In this document: in pieces, positions 42,801 to 51,920 of the stretch
Layout: the number at the start of each line of letters is the position of its first letter
Position numbering within the stretch: the stretch's first letter is position 1
NCBI GenBank assembly: GCA_965221295.1
Contig: OZ244879.1
Location: 1,488,001-1,552,000, forward strand
Reading direction: 5' to 3'
Length of the DNA stretch: 64,000 nucleotides
Origin: Bin87 sp965221295
Lineage (GTDB): Bacteria > Chloroflexota > Dehalococcoidia > Lucifugimonadales > UBA3495
Notes under the pieces: generated by a model
Seen by the model: the letters and a program-made list of their open reading frames with translations, nothing else
Database searches by the model: none
Told to the model about the DNA's origin: nothing
Translations under genes and position numbers: made by a program

Positions 42801-45800
42801 CCAACTCCGTCGTCAGCATAGCCGTCGCCATCCTGAGAGCTCGTAAGCCAGCCCGTAGTCTGGGTGTCCCAGTAACTACCCGCGATGCTGGAATCAGGTA
42901 TGCCAGTATGGCCAACCAAGCCGCCAGCCCGCGACGGATCGTTCGCCTGCACCGCGCCCGCAGCAAAGCTGTTGACGATCCGTGCCACGCTGGATTGATT
43001 CACGTGCATGGATCCCACCAGACCGCCAACCTGAGGGCGAACTCCCGTGGCGACAACCTTCACCAGGGAATAGCTGTCACTGATGGTGTCATGGCCGTTG
43101 GGGTGACCGCTGGCCTCACCCACCAGTCCGCCTACCGAGTCGTGGTTGCTGTGAACGACCACCAATCCGGTGGCGTAACTGTTGCTGATCGAAGCCCGCG
43201 TGGCCAAACCGGCGAAGGCGCCCGCATCGCCGTTGGACGTGATGTCCACGTTGCTCAAAGCCAAGTTGCGAACCTGCGCCCCATCGGTCAAACGGCTGAA
43301 GAAACCGGAGCGCCCCCGCTCATCGCGGTTGATATACAGGTTATTGATAGCGTGACCATTGCCCTCCAGAACGCCAGCATAGCTGGCAATGGGATTCCAA
43401 CCAGCGCCATCGTTCCAGAAGTCGTCATCTGTGTCAGCCTTGCCATTGCCGCTGGTATCTAGGTCCAGGTCCACCGTCAACTCGTAGCCGAGGCAACCAG
43501 GGTCAGGACAACCCATGTTGGTGTCGTGGTTGGGGAAGACGGCATTGTATCTGTCCTGATGCTCGCTGCTATCAACCTGCCCGTCCCCATTGGCGTCCCA
43601 GCGTATGGCGTTCAGCTCCGCCAGATTTGACACCTCGACCAACCGGTCGGCGTCAGTATCGTATACCATCCGTTGATTGCCGAATTCCCGCGCCGTGGCG
43701 ACACCATCGCCGTTGATGTCCGCCTTCAAGGCCGGATACTGCGTCTGCCCGCCGAAGTCCCAACGAGACGTACTCCAACCGGCGTAGATGCCGGTATTGC
43801 TGGTCGGCGTCTGCAATTCAGCTGTAGTCTTGCCGGAACCGCCCTGGCTGGATGACTGCTGCGTGGTTTCACGATCCCAGAAACCGTCCACAATCGATCC
43901 CTGGTTGTTGGCGGTCAACCCGCCTGGGTATCCGATGCTCTTCACCCGCCCAGTTGCAAAGACCCTGGTAAGGGAACCCGTGTTATGCCCGATCAGGCCG
44001 GCGACGTCGAAGCGAGCAGCCGTCTCGCCCATGGCGTAGCTATCCTCGATCCAGCCATCCAAACTCTCTCCAACGAGACCGCCCAATGTGCCGTCGAGGC
44101 CCCAAGGACCATCATGACCCCGCGTCGAGGCGTTGGAATAGCTTCCGACGATCCCGTCGCCGTTCAAACCAACCAAGCCGCCAACATTGGCGTGCCCGCG
44201 CACTGCTCCGGTCGAGTAGCTCTCGCGAATGAGCCCCCCGCCATCGCGGCCCATCTGGCCGTCATCATTGAAGCCAGCCAGGCCGCCGACGTAATAATCG
44301 CCGTTCACGTAGATCGAAGCTCCTGAACCAATGATTAGTCCAATGTTCCGGCCCACCAAGCCGCCTACGGAATCATCGCCGAAAACCTTCCCAACTACGT
44401 GAACATTGCGCAGCGTCCCGCCATTGTGGGAAACCAACCCGCCCACGTAGTCATCGCCCTTCGGTCCACTGGTCCCAGCGATGTTCATGTCCTCCAGTCG
44501 CAGATTCCGAATCTCGGCGCCGTCCACTGTTACCCCGAACAGGCCCAGGTAACCCTTGCTAGTGGTACCAGCGTAAAGGTTGCGAATCACGCGGTTGTTG
44601 CCTTCTAGGATGCCGCTGAACTCACCGTCCAAGGTGTAATCCCCGATGCCGTGATGCCAGCCAATGGAGTCCCAACCCTTGCCATCGTTCCAATATTCAT
44701 CGTCAGCGTCCACGACGCTGTCGCTATTGGTGTCGAAGTCAAGGTCGTTCATCAACTCATAGCCGACGCAACCACTGGCTGGACAACCCATGCTGGTGTC
44801 GGCATTGAAGAACACCGCAGTCAGCTTGGCGTAATCCGAATCTCCCGAGTCGCCATCTCCGTTCAGGTCCCACCGGATGGCGTTCAACTGGGCCAGGGTG
44901 GAGACCTCGATCAGACCGTCATCGTCGATGTCATAATCGACGACCTGATTGCCGAACTCCTGCGCTGTAGCCTTGCCGTCACCATTGAAGTCAGCCTTCA
45001 GCGCCGGATAGTGCACGCGAGTCACAAAGCTCCAAGTTCCTGAATCCCAGGTGGAGTAGATACCCGTATTGCTGGTGGGCGTCTGCAACTCGGCGGTGGT
45101 GTGTCCGGCACCGCCGGGGCTGTTCGCCTGCTCGCTGGTTTCTGTATCCCAGTAGCTAGTCGTCACTGTGCCGCTGGCGCTGGAACCCACCAGGCCGCCG
45201 ACGGCGTTATCCCCAGAGGGCTTGCCAGCAGAATAGCTGGACGTGACCGTTCCAAAGTCGTTATCGCCGACCAAGCCGCCCACGTTGTCATCGCCTGACA
45301 CCGAGCCGGTGGCGTAACTCGCATTGACCATCCCTCGATTGGAGCCAGCCAAACCGCCCGAACTGTCGCCGCCGGACACCGGCGCCGTGGAATAGGCGCG
45401 GCTGACGGAGCCACCCATCAAATTGGAGCCAACCAAGCCACCCGCGTGGTCGCCGCCCGAAACGGAACCCGTCGCGAAGATGGCGCTGACCACGCCAGCG
45501 TTGGAGCCAACCAACATCCCGACGTAACCATCGCCGCTGCCGCCGGCGACCCTTCCGTTGGCCAAACCAAAGTTGCGAATCTCGCTCCCGTTCGCCGCGT
45601 GACCAAAAAGTCCCAGATAACCGCCGCCGGAGCCGACGAACAGGTTGCTGATGGTGTGGCCATTCCCCTCGAACACGGCGCCATACCCCGCGCCAGTCGT
45701 GCCAATGGGTTCCCAACCATCACCGTTGTTCCAGTAGGCGTCGCCTGAGTCGGCCTTGCCGTTGCCGTTGGTGTCGAAGTCAAAGCTCGAAGTCAGCTCA

Positions 45801-48800
45801 TAGCCCAAGCAACCAGGAGACGGGCAACCCTTGCCGGTGACAGCCTTAGGGAACGCCGCAGTATACGGCGCAATGCCCACTGCGTTGTCCACATGACCGT
45901 CGCCGTTCAGGTTCCAGCGGATCGCGCTGAGTTGAGCCAGGTTGCTCACCTCAATCAGGCGGTCATCGTCGGTATCGTAGTCAATGCGCTGGCTACCGAA
46001 CTCCACAGCGGTGGCAGCGCCGTCACCGTTGTAGTCCGCCTTCAGCGCCGGATACTGAATCGTCCCACCAAAGTCCCAGTGGGCCGTATTCCACTGGGCG
46101 TAGATGCCTGTCGCCCCCGTGGGCTCCTGCAATTCGGCGGTCGTCTTGCCAACGCCACCGGCGCTGGCTGAAAGGCCGCTGGTCATCGTGTCCCAGTAAC
46201 TGTTCGTTGCCGTACCTTGATCGGTGGCGCCCGCCAGACCGCCAGCGTTTGCGTCAGCAGTCACTGCGCCGGTCGAGTAAACCGCGGCGACAGATCCCTT
46301 GTTGCGACCCACCAGGCCGCCTGCGGCATGGTCTCCTGACACTGAGGCAGCCGCGTAGACGGAACTGGCGCTACCCTGATTGTCGCCGATCAAACCGCCG
46401 ACGCGATCGCCGCCGGACACCGACGCTGTGGAGTAGGAACGCTGCACCGTGCCGCCGCTCTGATTGAAACCAACCAAACCGCCGACGTTGTCGCCACCAG
46501 AAACCGAACCGGTGACGTAGACGGCGCTCACTGAACCAGCATTGGAGCCAACCAACATTCCAACATCGTTATCGTTGGCGGCGACAACGCGCCCGTTGGT
46601 CAAACCAAAATTGCGAAGCGCACTCTGGCTCGCCGCGAGGCCGAATAGGCCACGGCCATTCCCGCCGGAGCCAACGAACAGGTTGCCGAGGTTGTACCCG
46701 TTGCCCTCGAAGACCGCGTTGTACTCCGAACCAGTCGTACCAATGGGTTCCCAGCCCTTGCCTTCGTTCCAGTATGCGTCGCCAGCGTCAGCCTTGCCGT
46801 TTGCGTTGGTATCGAAATCCAGGCTGGTCATCAGCTCGTAGCCATCGCAGCCTGCGGAAGGGCACCCCATGTTGGTCATGGGAGCTGGATACACCAACCG
46901 GAAGTCGGTGCGGAACTTGAAGTCGGCAACGCCGTCAGCGTCCGGATCCCAACGAATCGCGTTGAGCTCGGTCAGATTGTTGATCTCAATCAACCCGTCG
47001 TTGTCGGTATCGTAATCTATGCGCTGAATTCCGAACTCAAGCGACGTTGCGGTCCCGTCGCCGTTGAAGTCCGCCTTCAGACTCGGGTACTGCACAGTTC
47101 CGCCGAAGTCCCAGCGGGCTGCATCCCAATCAGCGTAGATGCCAGTATTGCTGGTAGGCGCCTGCAATTCAGCGGTGGTCTTGCCCACGCCGCCGGCGCT
47201 GTTCGCCTGTCCGCCGGTCTCAGTATCCCAGTATCCATGGGTGACCGAGCCCTGGCTACGCTTGCCCACCAAGCCGCCGATGTCGGCGCTGCCGCTGACG
47301 TGACCGATGGAATATACGCTGTCCACCGTAGCGCCAGAAACGTCCCCCAAAAGGCCACCGACCTCGGAGCTGCCGACAACCCGGCCGAGGCTGTAAACGT
47401 CGCTGACCGTGCCGCCAACGTATCGTCCCGCCAGACCGCCCACGCCATCATCGCCCCGCACTGCCACGACGCTGTAGCTTCGGCTCACCGTACCTTGGCT
47501 GACCTGTCCGGCCAACCCGCCGATGTAATCGCCATCGCTAATGACGGTTCCGGTCACGTAGCTGAGATGGATTTCACCCCCGTCGACGTAGCCGGCCAAT
47601 CCTCCAAGGGAGCTGCTGCCGCCGGAACCGGCCACGTGAATGTTCTGCAGTCCCAAGTTGAGGATTTCGCCCTTGCTCTCCAAGCCCCCGAACAGACCCA
47701 GGTAGTCGACCACCGACCGGTTGATGAACAAGTTGCGCAAGGTGTGGCCATTGCCGTCAAAAACCGCGTTGAACTCGATTTCGTTACTGGGGTGCCAGCT
47801 ACCGATGGGATCCCAACCCTTGCCTCCGTTCCAGTAGGTATCGCCGGCGACGTCGGTCCTGCCGTCGTCATTGGTGTCGAAGTCCAAGTTCGCCGTCAGC
47901 TCATAGCCGACGCATACCTGGTCAGTAGGCAGGGTCTCATCATCGTTGCAACCCATGCCCACCCTAGCCTGCGGCCAAGCGGCAGAGTAGGCGACCGCGT
48001 CGGTCGCGGCGACGTCGCCATCGCCATCCAGGTCATGACGCAAGAGGTTCAACTGAGCCAGATTCTTGAGTTCGATCAATCCGTCGTCGTCAGTGTCATA
48101 GTCAACGCGCTGGGCTCCGAACTCCAAAGAGGTCGCGGTCCCATCGCCGTCGAGGTCCGTCTTGAGTACCGGGTACTGCCGGTTGCCGCCAAAGTCCCAC
48201 TGAGCGGCGGGCCAGGTGGCGTAGACGCCGGTATTGCTGGCCGGCGTCTGCAGCTGTGCGGTGGTCTGTCCCAGGCCGCCGGCACTATTGGGAACGCCGC
48301 TAACTGTGGTGTCCCAATAGCCTGCCGTAACGCTGTTCGCGATGCTACGGCCCAACAAGCCGCCAACGTCGGTCTGACCAGACGCAGCGCCAATGGAATA
48401 AACCGCAGAGAATGACGCGCCCGTAATGGCGTCGCCCACCAAACCGCCCACTTGGTTGGAACCGGTGACGGCGCCGGTGGCGTAGGTGGACGTGACTGAG
48501 CCTGCGTTCTCGCCAATGAGGCCGCCGACCATGTCCTCGCCCGAAACCGCGCCGGTCGAATATGCGACGGAAATCGAGGCGGCGTTCTTGCCGATTAGGC
48601 CGCCCAACATGTTCTCGCCGGTGACCTTTCCTGCCGAATAGGCACTATCGACGGAGCCGGTGTTTTCCCCAAGCACACCACCCACCATGTCCTCGCCGGT
48701 GACGGCGGCGGTGGAGTAACTGTTTTCAACAGAGCCAGCGTTGCGTCCCACCAGGCCGCCCACGCTATCGCCACCCGAAACCTGGCCAGAGACGCTGCTG

Positions 48801-50482
48801 CGCTTGATTGTCGCCGCGCTGTCGCCAACCAACCCGCCCACGCGGTCAAGCCCTTTGACATGAACCTGCTCCAAGGATATTCCGCGAAGTGTGGCTACGC
48901 TGCTGGCAGCGCCGAACAGCCCCAGGTCGTTGCCGGCAGTCGACTTTACGAATAAGTTCTGCAGGGCGCGACCATCCCCGTCAAAGACCGCAGTGTAGGG
49001 AGTGGAGGCGGCGCCAATGGGCGTCCAGCCAGCCCCGCTGTTCCAGTAGGTGTCGCCAGCGTCAGCCTTGCCGTTGCTGTTTGTGTCGAAGTTCAGGTCC
49101 GCCGTGAGCTGGTAGCCCGTGCAGCCGGCGCTGGGACATCCCATGTCGGCTGACGCCTTGGGAAAAGCCGCCAGATACTTGGCTTCGTCGGTAGCGCTGG
49201 GCACCACGCCATTGGCGTCCAGGTCCCACCGGATTGCGTCGAGCTGGGCCAGATTGGCGACCTCGATGAGGCCATCGTCGTTTGTGTCGTAATCGGCGCG
49301 CTGGGCCCCGAACTCAAGAGCTGTCGCCGTACCATCGCCATTGAAATCCACTTTCAACGCCGGATACTGAACCTGACGTTTGAACTCCCACTTGGCGGCA
49401 GGCCAGGTGGCATAGATGCCAGTATTGCTAGTCGGCGTCTGCAACTCCGCGGTGGTCTTGCCGACGCCACCGTCGCTGTTCATCTGACCGCTGGTTGTCG
49501 TGTTCCAGTAACTGTTGGAGATGGTGTTATCGCTGAGCGTTCTGCCTCCTACCAAGCCGCCCACGTAACTGCCGCCGGAAACCGCGCCAGTGGCGTAGCT
49601 GTTGGTAATGGTGTCGGCATTGTACCCGACCAATCCACCCACAAAAGAGGAGAAGGTGTCGTCGCCGACAACCTGCCCTGAAGCATAGGAATTCGTCACC
49701 GTTCCGCTGTTGCTGCCCGACAATCCGCCTATGTTCTCTCCCGAACTGGTCACCATCGCCGTGGAATAACTTTCCGAAACAGTTCCTTCATTCCGGCCCA
49801 CCAGGCCGCCCGCGCTGACATCGCCGGTCACGTGGCCGCTGGAATAGGCCGCCGTGACTGTCCCTTGGTTTTCGCCGATCAGTGCCCCAATCTGGTCGCC
49901 GCTACGCGCGCCGGCGTAGACATAGGCATTCTCCAGGCCCACATTCCGAACTTCACTATCGCTACCAGTGATCCCGAACAGCCCGTGATAGCTCCATTGC
50001 CGATTGATGTGCAGGTTTCGTATGACGTGCCCGTTGCCGTCGAAAATCGCCTCATACGGAGAATTCTGATACCCGATGCTACGCCAACCTTGTCCGCTGT
50101 TCCAATATGAATCACCGGAGTCGGCCTGGCCGTTGTTGTTGGTATCCAAGTCCAGATTGGCGGTGAGCTCATAGCCAAGACAGACCTGGTCGTTGGTATC
50201 AGTTTCGTCTTCGTTGCAACCCATGCCACTCTTGGCGTTGGGATACGCAGCCGAGTAGTTGGCAGTATCGGCAGACGCCACTGCTCCATCGCCGTTCAGG
50301 TCCCAGAAAATCGCGTTCAACTGGGCCAAATTGGATACCTCAATGAGGCCATCGTCGTCAGCGTCGTAGTCGATGTTGGACCCCTGTGCGGCAGCGTAAC
50401 CGGCGAAAATCATCCCGGCGGCGATGACCAGCAGCGCGGCCATGGCGGCCCAGATTGAGGTGCGGCGGCGAATCTGCGTCAT
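39803..50482 (-). CDS. Giant secreted modular protein with GLUG repeats and calcium-binding-like loops
   Basis: About 3,559 residues. A signal peptide (IWAAMAALLVIAAGMIFAGYAAAQG) follows the start MTQIRRR, which has GGAGG seven bases upstream. Nine large modules of ~330-420 residues follow. Each opens with a DxDxDG-type loop such as DYDTDDDGLIEVSNLAQLNAI and then a dockerin-like DTNGNGKADSGDAYWN loop. After that come repeated G-L-x-G or GGLVG.N.G turns (GLUG motifs), and it ends SYWDT...GKTTAELQ.PT..TGIYA.W. The C-terminus carries two tandem ~100-residue beta domains that end in CVDVW...RRW. No sortase, T9SS or membrane-anchor signal is visible. Role is likely adhesion or a surface layer, by family analogy only. 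Confidence 0.9.
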   Translation of the reverse strand: MTQIRRRTSIWAAMAALLVIAAGMIFAGYAAAQGSNIDYDADDDGLIEVSNLAQLNAIFWDLNGDGAVASADTANYSAAYPNAKSGMGCNEDETDTNDQVCLGYELTANLDLDTNNNGQADSGDSYWNSGQGWRSIGYQNSPYEAIFDGNGHVIRNLHINRQWSYHGLFGITGSDSEVRNVGLENAYVYAGARSGDQIGALIGENQGTVTAAYSSGHVTGDVSAGGLVGRNEGTVSESYSTAMVTSSGENIGGLSGSNSGTVTNSYASGQVVGDDTFSSFVGGLVGYNADTITNSYATGAVSGGSYVGGLVGGRTLSDNTISNSYWNTTTSGQMNSDGGVGKTTAELQTPTSNTGIYATWPAAKWEFKRQVQYPALKVDFNGDGTATALEFGAQRADYDTNDDGLIEVANLAQLDAIRWDLDANGVVPSATDEAKYLAAFPKASADMGCPSAGCTGYQLTADLNFDTNSNGKADAGDTYWNSGAGWTPIGAASTPYTAVFDGDGRALQNLFVKSTAGNDLGLFGAASSVATLRGISLEQVHVKGLDRVGGLVGDSAATIKRSSVSGQVSGGDSVGGLVGRNAGSVENSYSTAAVTGEDMVGGVLGENTGSVDSAYSAGKVTGENMLGGLIGKNAASISVAYSTGAVSGEDMVGGLIGENAGSVTSTYATGAVTGSNQVGGLVGDAITGASFSAVYSIGAASGQTDVGGLLGRSIANSVTAGYWDTTVSGVPNSAGGLGQTTAQLQTPASNTGVYATWPAAQWDFGGNRQYPVLKTDLDGDGTATSLEFGAQRVDYDTDDDGLIELKNLAQLNLLRHDLDGDGDVAATDAVAYSAAWPQARVGMGCNDDETLPTDQVCVGYELTANLDFDTNDDGRTDVAGDTYWNGGKGWDPIGSWHPSNEIEFNAVFDGNGHTLRNLFINRSVVDYLGLFGGLESKGEILNLGLQNIHVAGSGGSSSLGGLAGYVDGGEIHLSYVTGTVISDGDYIGGLAGQVSQGTVSRSYSVVAVRGDDGVGGLAGRYVGGTVSDVYSLGRVVGSSEVGGLLGDVSGATVDSVYSIGHVSGSADIGGLVGKRSQGSVTHGYWDTETGGQANSAGGVGKTTAELQAPTSNTGIYADWDAARWDFGGTVQYPSLKADFNGDGTATSLEFGIQRIDYDTDNDGLIEINNLTELNAIRWDPDADGVADFKFRTDFRLVYPAPMTNMGCPSAGCDGYELMTSLDFDTNANGKADAGDAYWNEGKGWEPIGTTGSEYNAVFEGNGYNLGNLFVGSGGNGRGLFGLAASQSALRNFGLTNGRVVAANDNDVGMLVGSNAGSVSAVYVTGSVSGGDNVGGLVGFNQSGGTVQRSYSTASVSGGDRVGGLIGDNQGSASSVYAAASVSGDHAAGGLVGRNKGSVAAVYSTGAVTADANAGGLAGATDQGTATNSYWDTMTSGLSASAGGVGKTTAELQEPTGATGIYAQWNTAHWDFGGTIQYPALKADYNGDGAATAVEFGSQRIDYDTDDDRLIEVSNLAQLSAIRWNLNGDGHVDNAVGIAPYTAAFPKAVTGKGCPSPGCLGYELTSSFDFDTNGNGKADSGDAYWNNGDGWEPIGTTGAGYGAVFEGNGHTISNLFVGSGGGYLGLFGHAANGSEIRNFGLANGRVAGGSGDGYVGMLVGSNAGVVSAIFATGSVSGGDHAGGLVGSNLMGGSVSRAYSTAPVSGGDSSGGLAGSNRGMVNASYATGSVSGDDNVGGLVGDNDFGTVTSSYSAGKPSGDNAVGGLVGSSASGTVTTSYWDTETSEQANSPGGAGHTTAELQTPTSNTGIYSTWDSGTWSFVTRVHYPALKADFNGDGKATAQEFGNQVVDYDIDDDGLIEVSTLAQLNAIRWDLNGDGDSGDSDYAKLTAVFFNADTSMGCPASGCVGYELMNDLDFDTNSDSVVDADDEYWNDGKGWDSIGWHHGIGDYTLDGEFSGILEGNNRVIRNLYAGTTSKGYLGLFGVTVDGAEIRNLRLEDMNIAGTSGPKGDDYVGGLVSHNGGTLRNVHVVGKVFGDDSVGGLVGRNIGLIIGSGASIYVNGDYYVGGLAGFNDDGQMGRDGGGLIRESYSTGAVRGHANVGGLVGLNGDGIVGSYSNASTRGHDGPWGLDGTLGGLVGESLDGWIEDSYAMGETAARFDVAGLIGHNTGSLTRVFATGRVKSIGYPGGLTANNQGSIVDGFWDRETTQQSSSQGGSGKTTAELQTPTSNTGIYAGWSTSRWDFGGQTQYPALKADINGDGVATAREFGNQRMVYDTDADRLVEVSNLAELNAIRWDANGDGQVDSSEHQDRYNAVFPNHDTNMGCPDPGCLGYELTVDLDLDTSGNGKADTDDDFWNDGAGWNPIASYAGVLEGNGHAINNLYINRDERGRSGFFSRLTDGAQVRNLALSNVDITSNGDAGAFAGLATRASISNSYATGLVVVHSNHDSVGGLVGEASGHPNGHDTISDSYSLVKVVATGVRPQVGGLVGSMHVNQSSVARIVNSFAAGAVQANDPSRAGGLVGHTGIPDSSIAGSYWDTQTTGWLTSSQDGDGYADDGVGRTKQELQLPTSTSGIYTDWNSSVWDFGTGSQYPALKYDTDGDGAATVAEFGDQPRSADDFVRDLDLDEDGLIEVSTLAQLNAIRWDASGDGVVADADKSGYGQAFASWRPTLAMGCTGVSCVGYELTADLDLDTNDNGRADSDDAYWNAGKGWQPIGSYSGVLDGRGYAIRNLHINRAGDVPVGLFGEITNSGEVRNLALTNVDILSGGDAGAFAGRIMDSGISGSYATGSVTGNGDDASTGGLVGEANGRARNGSIVDSYSLVEVTSMGHGSTAGGLAGTLGANGASQPWIENSFAAGLVQSSEPDLGGGLVGDASTDFPWISGSYWDRQTTGWDTSAGGGSSRSRSDLQRLTSAKRIYHAWNDSVWDFGNESQYPALKAMVDFDGQIRTAPIPVVDLDRDNDGLIEIDSHETRVKLNAIRWDLDGDGIPSSNADDYWNAFTGGTSSNTPCVGALCHGYELLSDVDLGGSSNEWESIGVSDDFYNAEFNGNGHRVRNLWQVRTGGEGNSHVGLFGFAGGDALLHGVILNDVYIEVWGDEHDDNGVNVAGALVAVNHGIVRNSAMESSDCDVIGRNVAGGLVGANHGVVEQSWSNCTWVKSFKGSGGLVGLNYAGAKVSNSYVGHDTIAYNPRIAWYAGALVGRNFGTVEKSLSLGKTRPTVTIRGPMNGQQAGDGVTVDSYFLGHSNQEHRGGTLVSYEQMKTPRDAHPGIFTHWNYGRTGVWDLGDAVQYTVLRVDVDGDAYGTPWEQGNQRVSNGFDHRPNYDGDSVSYTVSRDDVSLRFRKASSDGHSTVAGVGYRIAQTGEACAQWSGNSVVKLDETNGRATLSEVNGVYTLVLDRRDTWAFRPGGRVCVDVWLINYEGEKSDARRWHDIHMPSGEAPRSKPIKKAEAIIGDGAVALWFETNPYDWVKGVGYRVANTGDACEGWTGTLGTLRPGDEVSGATLAQLGSLWRLGLTVGDGYALKPNRQYCVDVWTFNDDGNSPGSRRWRSFVTSD

Positions 50483-50534
50483 GGGGTGGCCTCCGGGACA
50501 GCAAGATTTGGTAGCTGCGATTGCGACCCGGTGG

Positions 50535-50563
50535 ATTTTAGTGCGGGTTGTGAATCTCCGCAA
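50535..50563 (-). promoter_or_regulatory. Promoter of the giant GLUG gene
   Basis: Minus strand TTGCGG (50558-50563), 17-base spacer, TAAAAT (50535-50540), about 53 bases from the ATG. A GGGTTG/CAACCC inverted pair (50545-50550 with 50561-50566) overlaps the -35 and could be an operator. Confidence 0.45.
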
Positions 50564-50747
50564 CCCTATTTTCAACCGATTTCACAAATTGAGTCATCCA
50601 GCGTTCATCCCGGCCTGCTCCCGGCCTCGACGAAACCGGACGCAGGGCGACCGCCCCACCCCATCCGCTGGCGAAGGTGCAGCGACCAGAACCGTAGCAC
50701 AACTACCCATCCCCGTCCCATCCCCGTCGTCATGCCGGGCGAAAGCC

Positions 50748-51065
50748 TCACTCCACGTAGCGGGCGCTCTTGGACCGGACCTTGCCGCCGTGGACACTGG
50801 GTTCGGCGCACCACTTGGCGGACAGGCGGCGAACGGCGCGGTGCACGTCCTCGTCGAAACCCAGCAGACCGCAAACGACCCGCCGATCCAGCAGGGCGCG
50901 GTTGGGGTCGGCGTCGGCCAGGTAGGCTGGCAGCGACTCCAAGTCGCGGAACTCCTCAAAGATGGCCTCGGCGGTGGTCAGCTGGGCGTCGTTGAGGGCG
51001 CAGAAGTCGAGCGCGAAGATGCATTCGGGGTAGAAATGAGACGCACCTGTATAGGGCCACTCTGA
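50748..51065 (-). pseudogene. 3' remnant of an unrecognised gene
   Basis: An open frame of 105 codons with no start codon at its 5' end; a TAA at 51066-51068 closes it upstream. The sequence (HFYPECIFALDFCALND, DRRVVCGLLGFDEDVHRAV, KWCAEPSVHGGK) has the composition of a genuine protein. It loosely recalls C-termini of adenine DNA methylases, but I cannot name it. It lies between the giant gene and the R-M operon, in line with rearranged DNA. The remaining gap holds no gene that I can support. Confidence 0.4.
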
Positions 51066-51191
51066 TTAGTGGGTAAATGAGAAGCCATTGCGAATAGGCG
51101 GGCCTTGGCCGGCCATATGCCAGTCAGCAACCGGGTGCCCCGTACCTCGCCCGCCTCGCATCCCAGCGACCCCCCAGTGCCGTCCCCGCAG

Positions 51192-51920
51192 CTAAATGGT
51201 CATTGTCGGACCTATCTCTCGCAACTTCGCTCTCAGTAGCCGGTACTCCGGTATGGCTTGGGCCACTACCGCCCAGTACTCTGGCGAGTGGCCTCGGACC
51301 CGCAGGTGGGCCAGCTCGTGAGCCACCAGGTAATCGACGATGGCCGGCGGAGCCATGATGACCCGCCAGTTGAACCGCAGCGTCTCATCGGGCGCGCAAC
51401 TGGCCCAGCGCATCCGCTGGTTGCTCACCAGGGTCTCTTTGGGCCGCACCCCCAGCATTCCGGCCATCCGTTGGACTCGGGGCGGCAGCTTGGCCTCGGC
51501 TCGTTCCCGATACCACGCCTCGAAGGCCGAGCGTATCTTGACCCGGCGCTCTTCTCCCTCCAATCGGCGAGGCGCTTCGACCTCGAAATGCCAATGCAGG
51601 AAGTGAATCTGGACAGAGCGGGTCTCAACCGGCCGCACGGTCATTTGAACGGCGCGCCCGAAGTAGGGAAGGGATTCCCCGCTGACAAACCGGCGCTGTG
51701 GCGGCGCTGCATTCGCCACTCCGTCGTGTTGAATGATCCATGACGCGCGGCGACGCACCATGTCCTCGATGCGTTGGTCGGGGGTATTTGCCGGGGCTGA
51801 AACCACGACCTGGCCCGGCGCTTCCACCGCAATCTCAATGGTCTTGCGCCGTCGCTGGCTGCGAACGACCCGGTATTGGATGCTGGTGTCGCCGTGGCGA
51901 ATTTCGCCGTGGTCCTTCAT
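51192..51920 (-). CDS. YgjP-type zinc metallopeptidase (M48/DUF45-like)
   Basis: A 242-residue soluble protein with the zincin motif HELAHLRVRGH (His201, Glu202, His205 and His211), followed by PEYWAVV. The upstream NQRMRWASC is a typical conserved block of YgjP/DUF45 proteins. Such genes often sit next to type I hsdR. The start ATG overlaps the hsdR stop by four bases (ATGA-type), so it is translated from the same mRNA. The R-M link is an inference from context: the enzyme could process or degrade an R-M subunit, as ClpXP does for HsdR in E. coli. Confidence 0.87.
   Translation of the reverse strand: MKDHGEIRHGDTSIQYRVVRSQRRRKTIEIAVEAPGQVVVSAPANTPDQRIEDMVRRRASWIIQHDGVANAAPPQRRFVSGESLPYFGRAVQMTVRPVETRSVQIHFLHWHFEVEAPRRLEGEERRVKIRSAFEAWYRERAEAKLPPRVQRMAGMLGVRPKETLVSNQRMRWASCAPDETLRFNWRVIMAPPAIVDYLVAHELAHLRVRGHSPEYWAVVAQAIPEYRLLRAKLREIGPTMTI

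Noticed and set aside
39803..50482. CRISPR array or tandem DNA repeats suggested by the regular patterns
   Set aside because: The periodicity is in the protein modules (~1.0-1.3 kb); no short direct repeats with unique spacers
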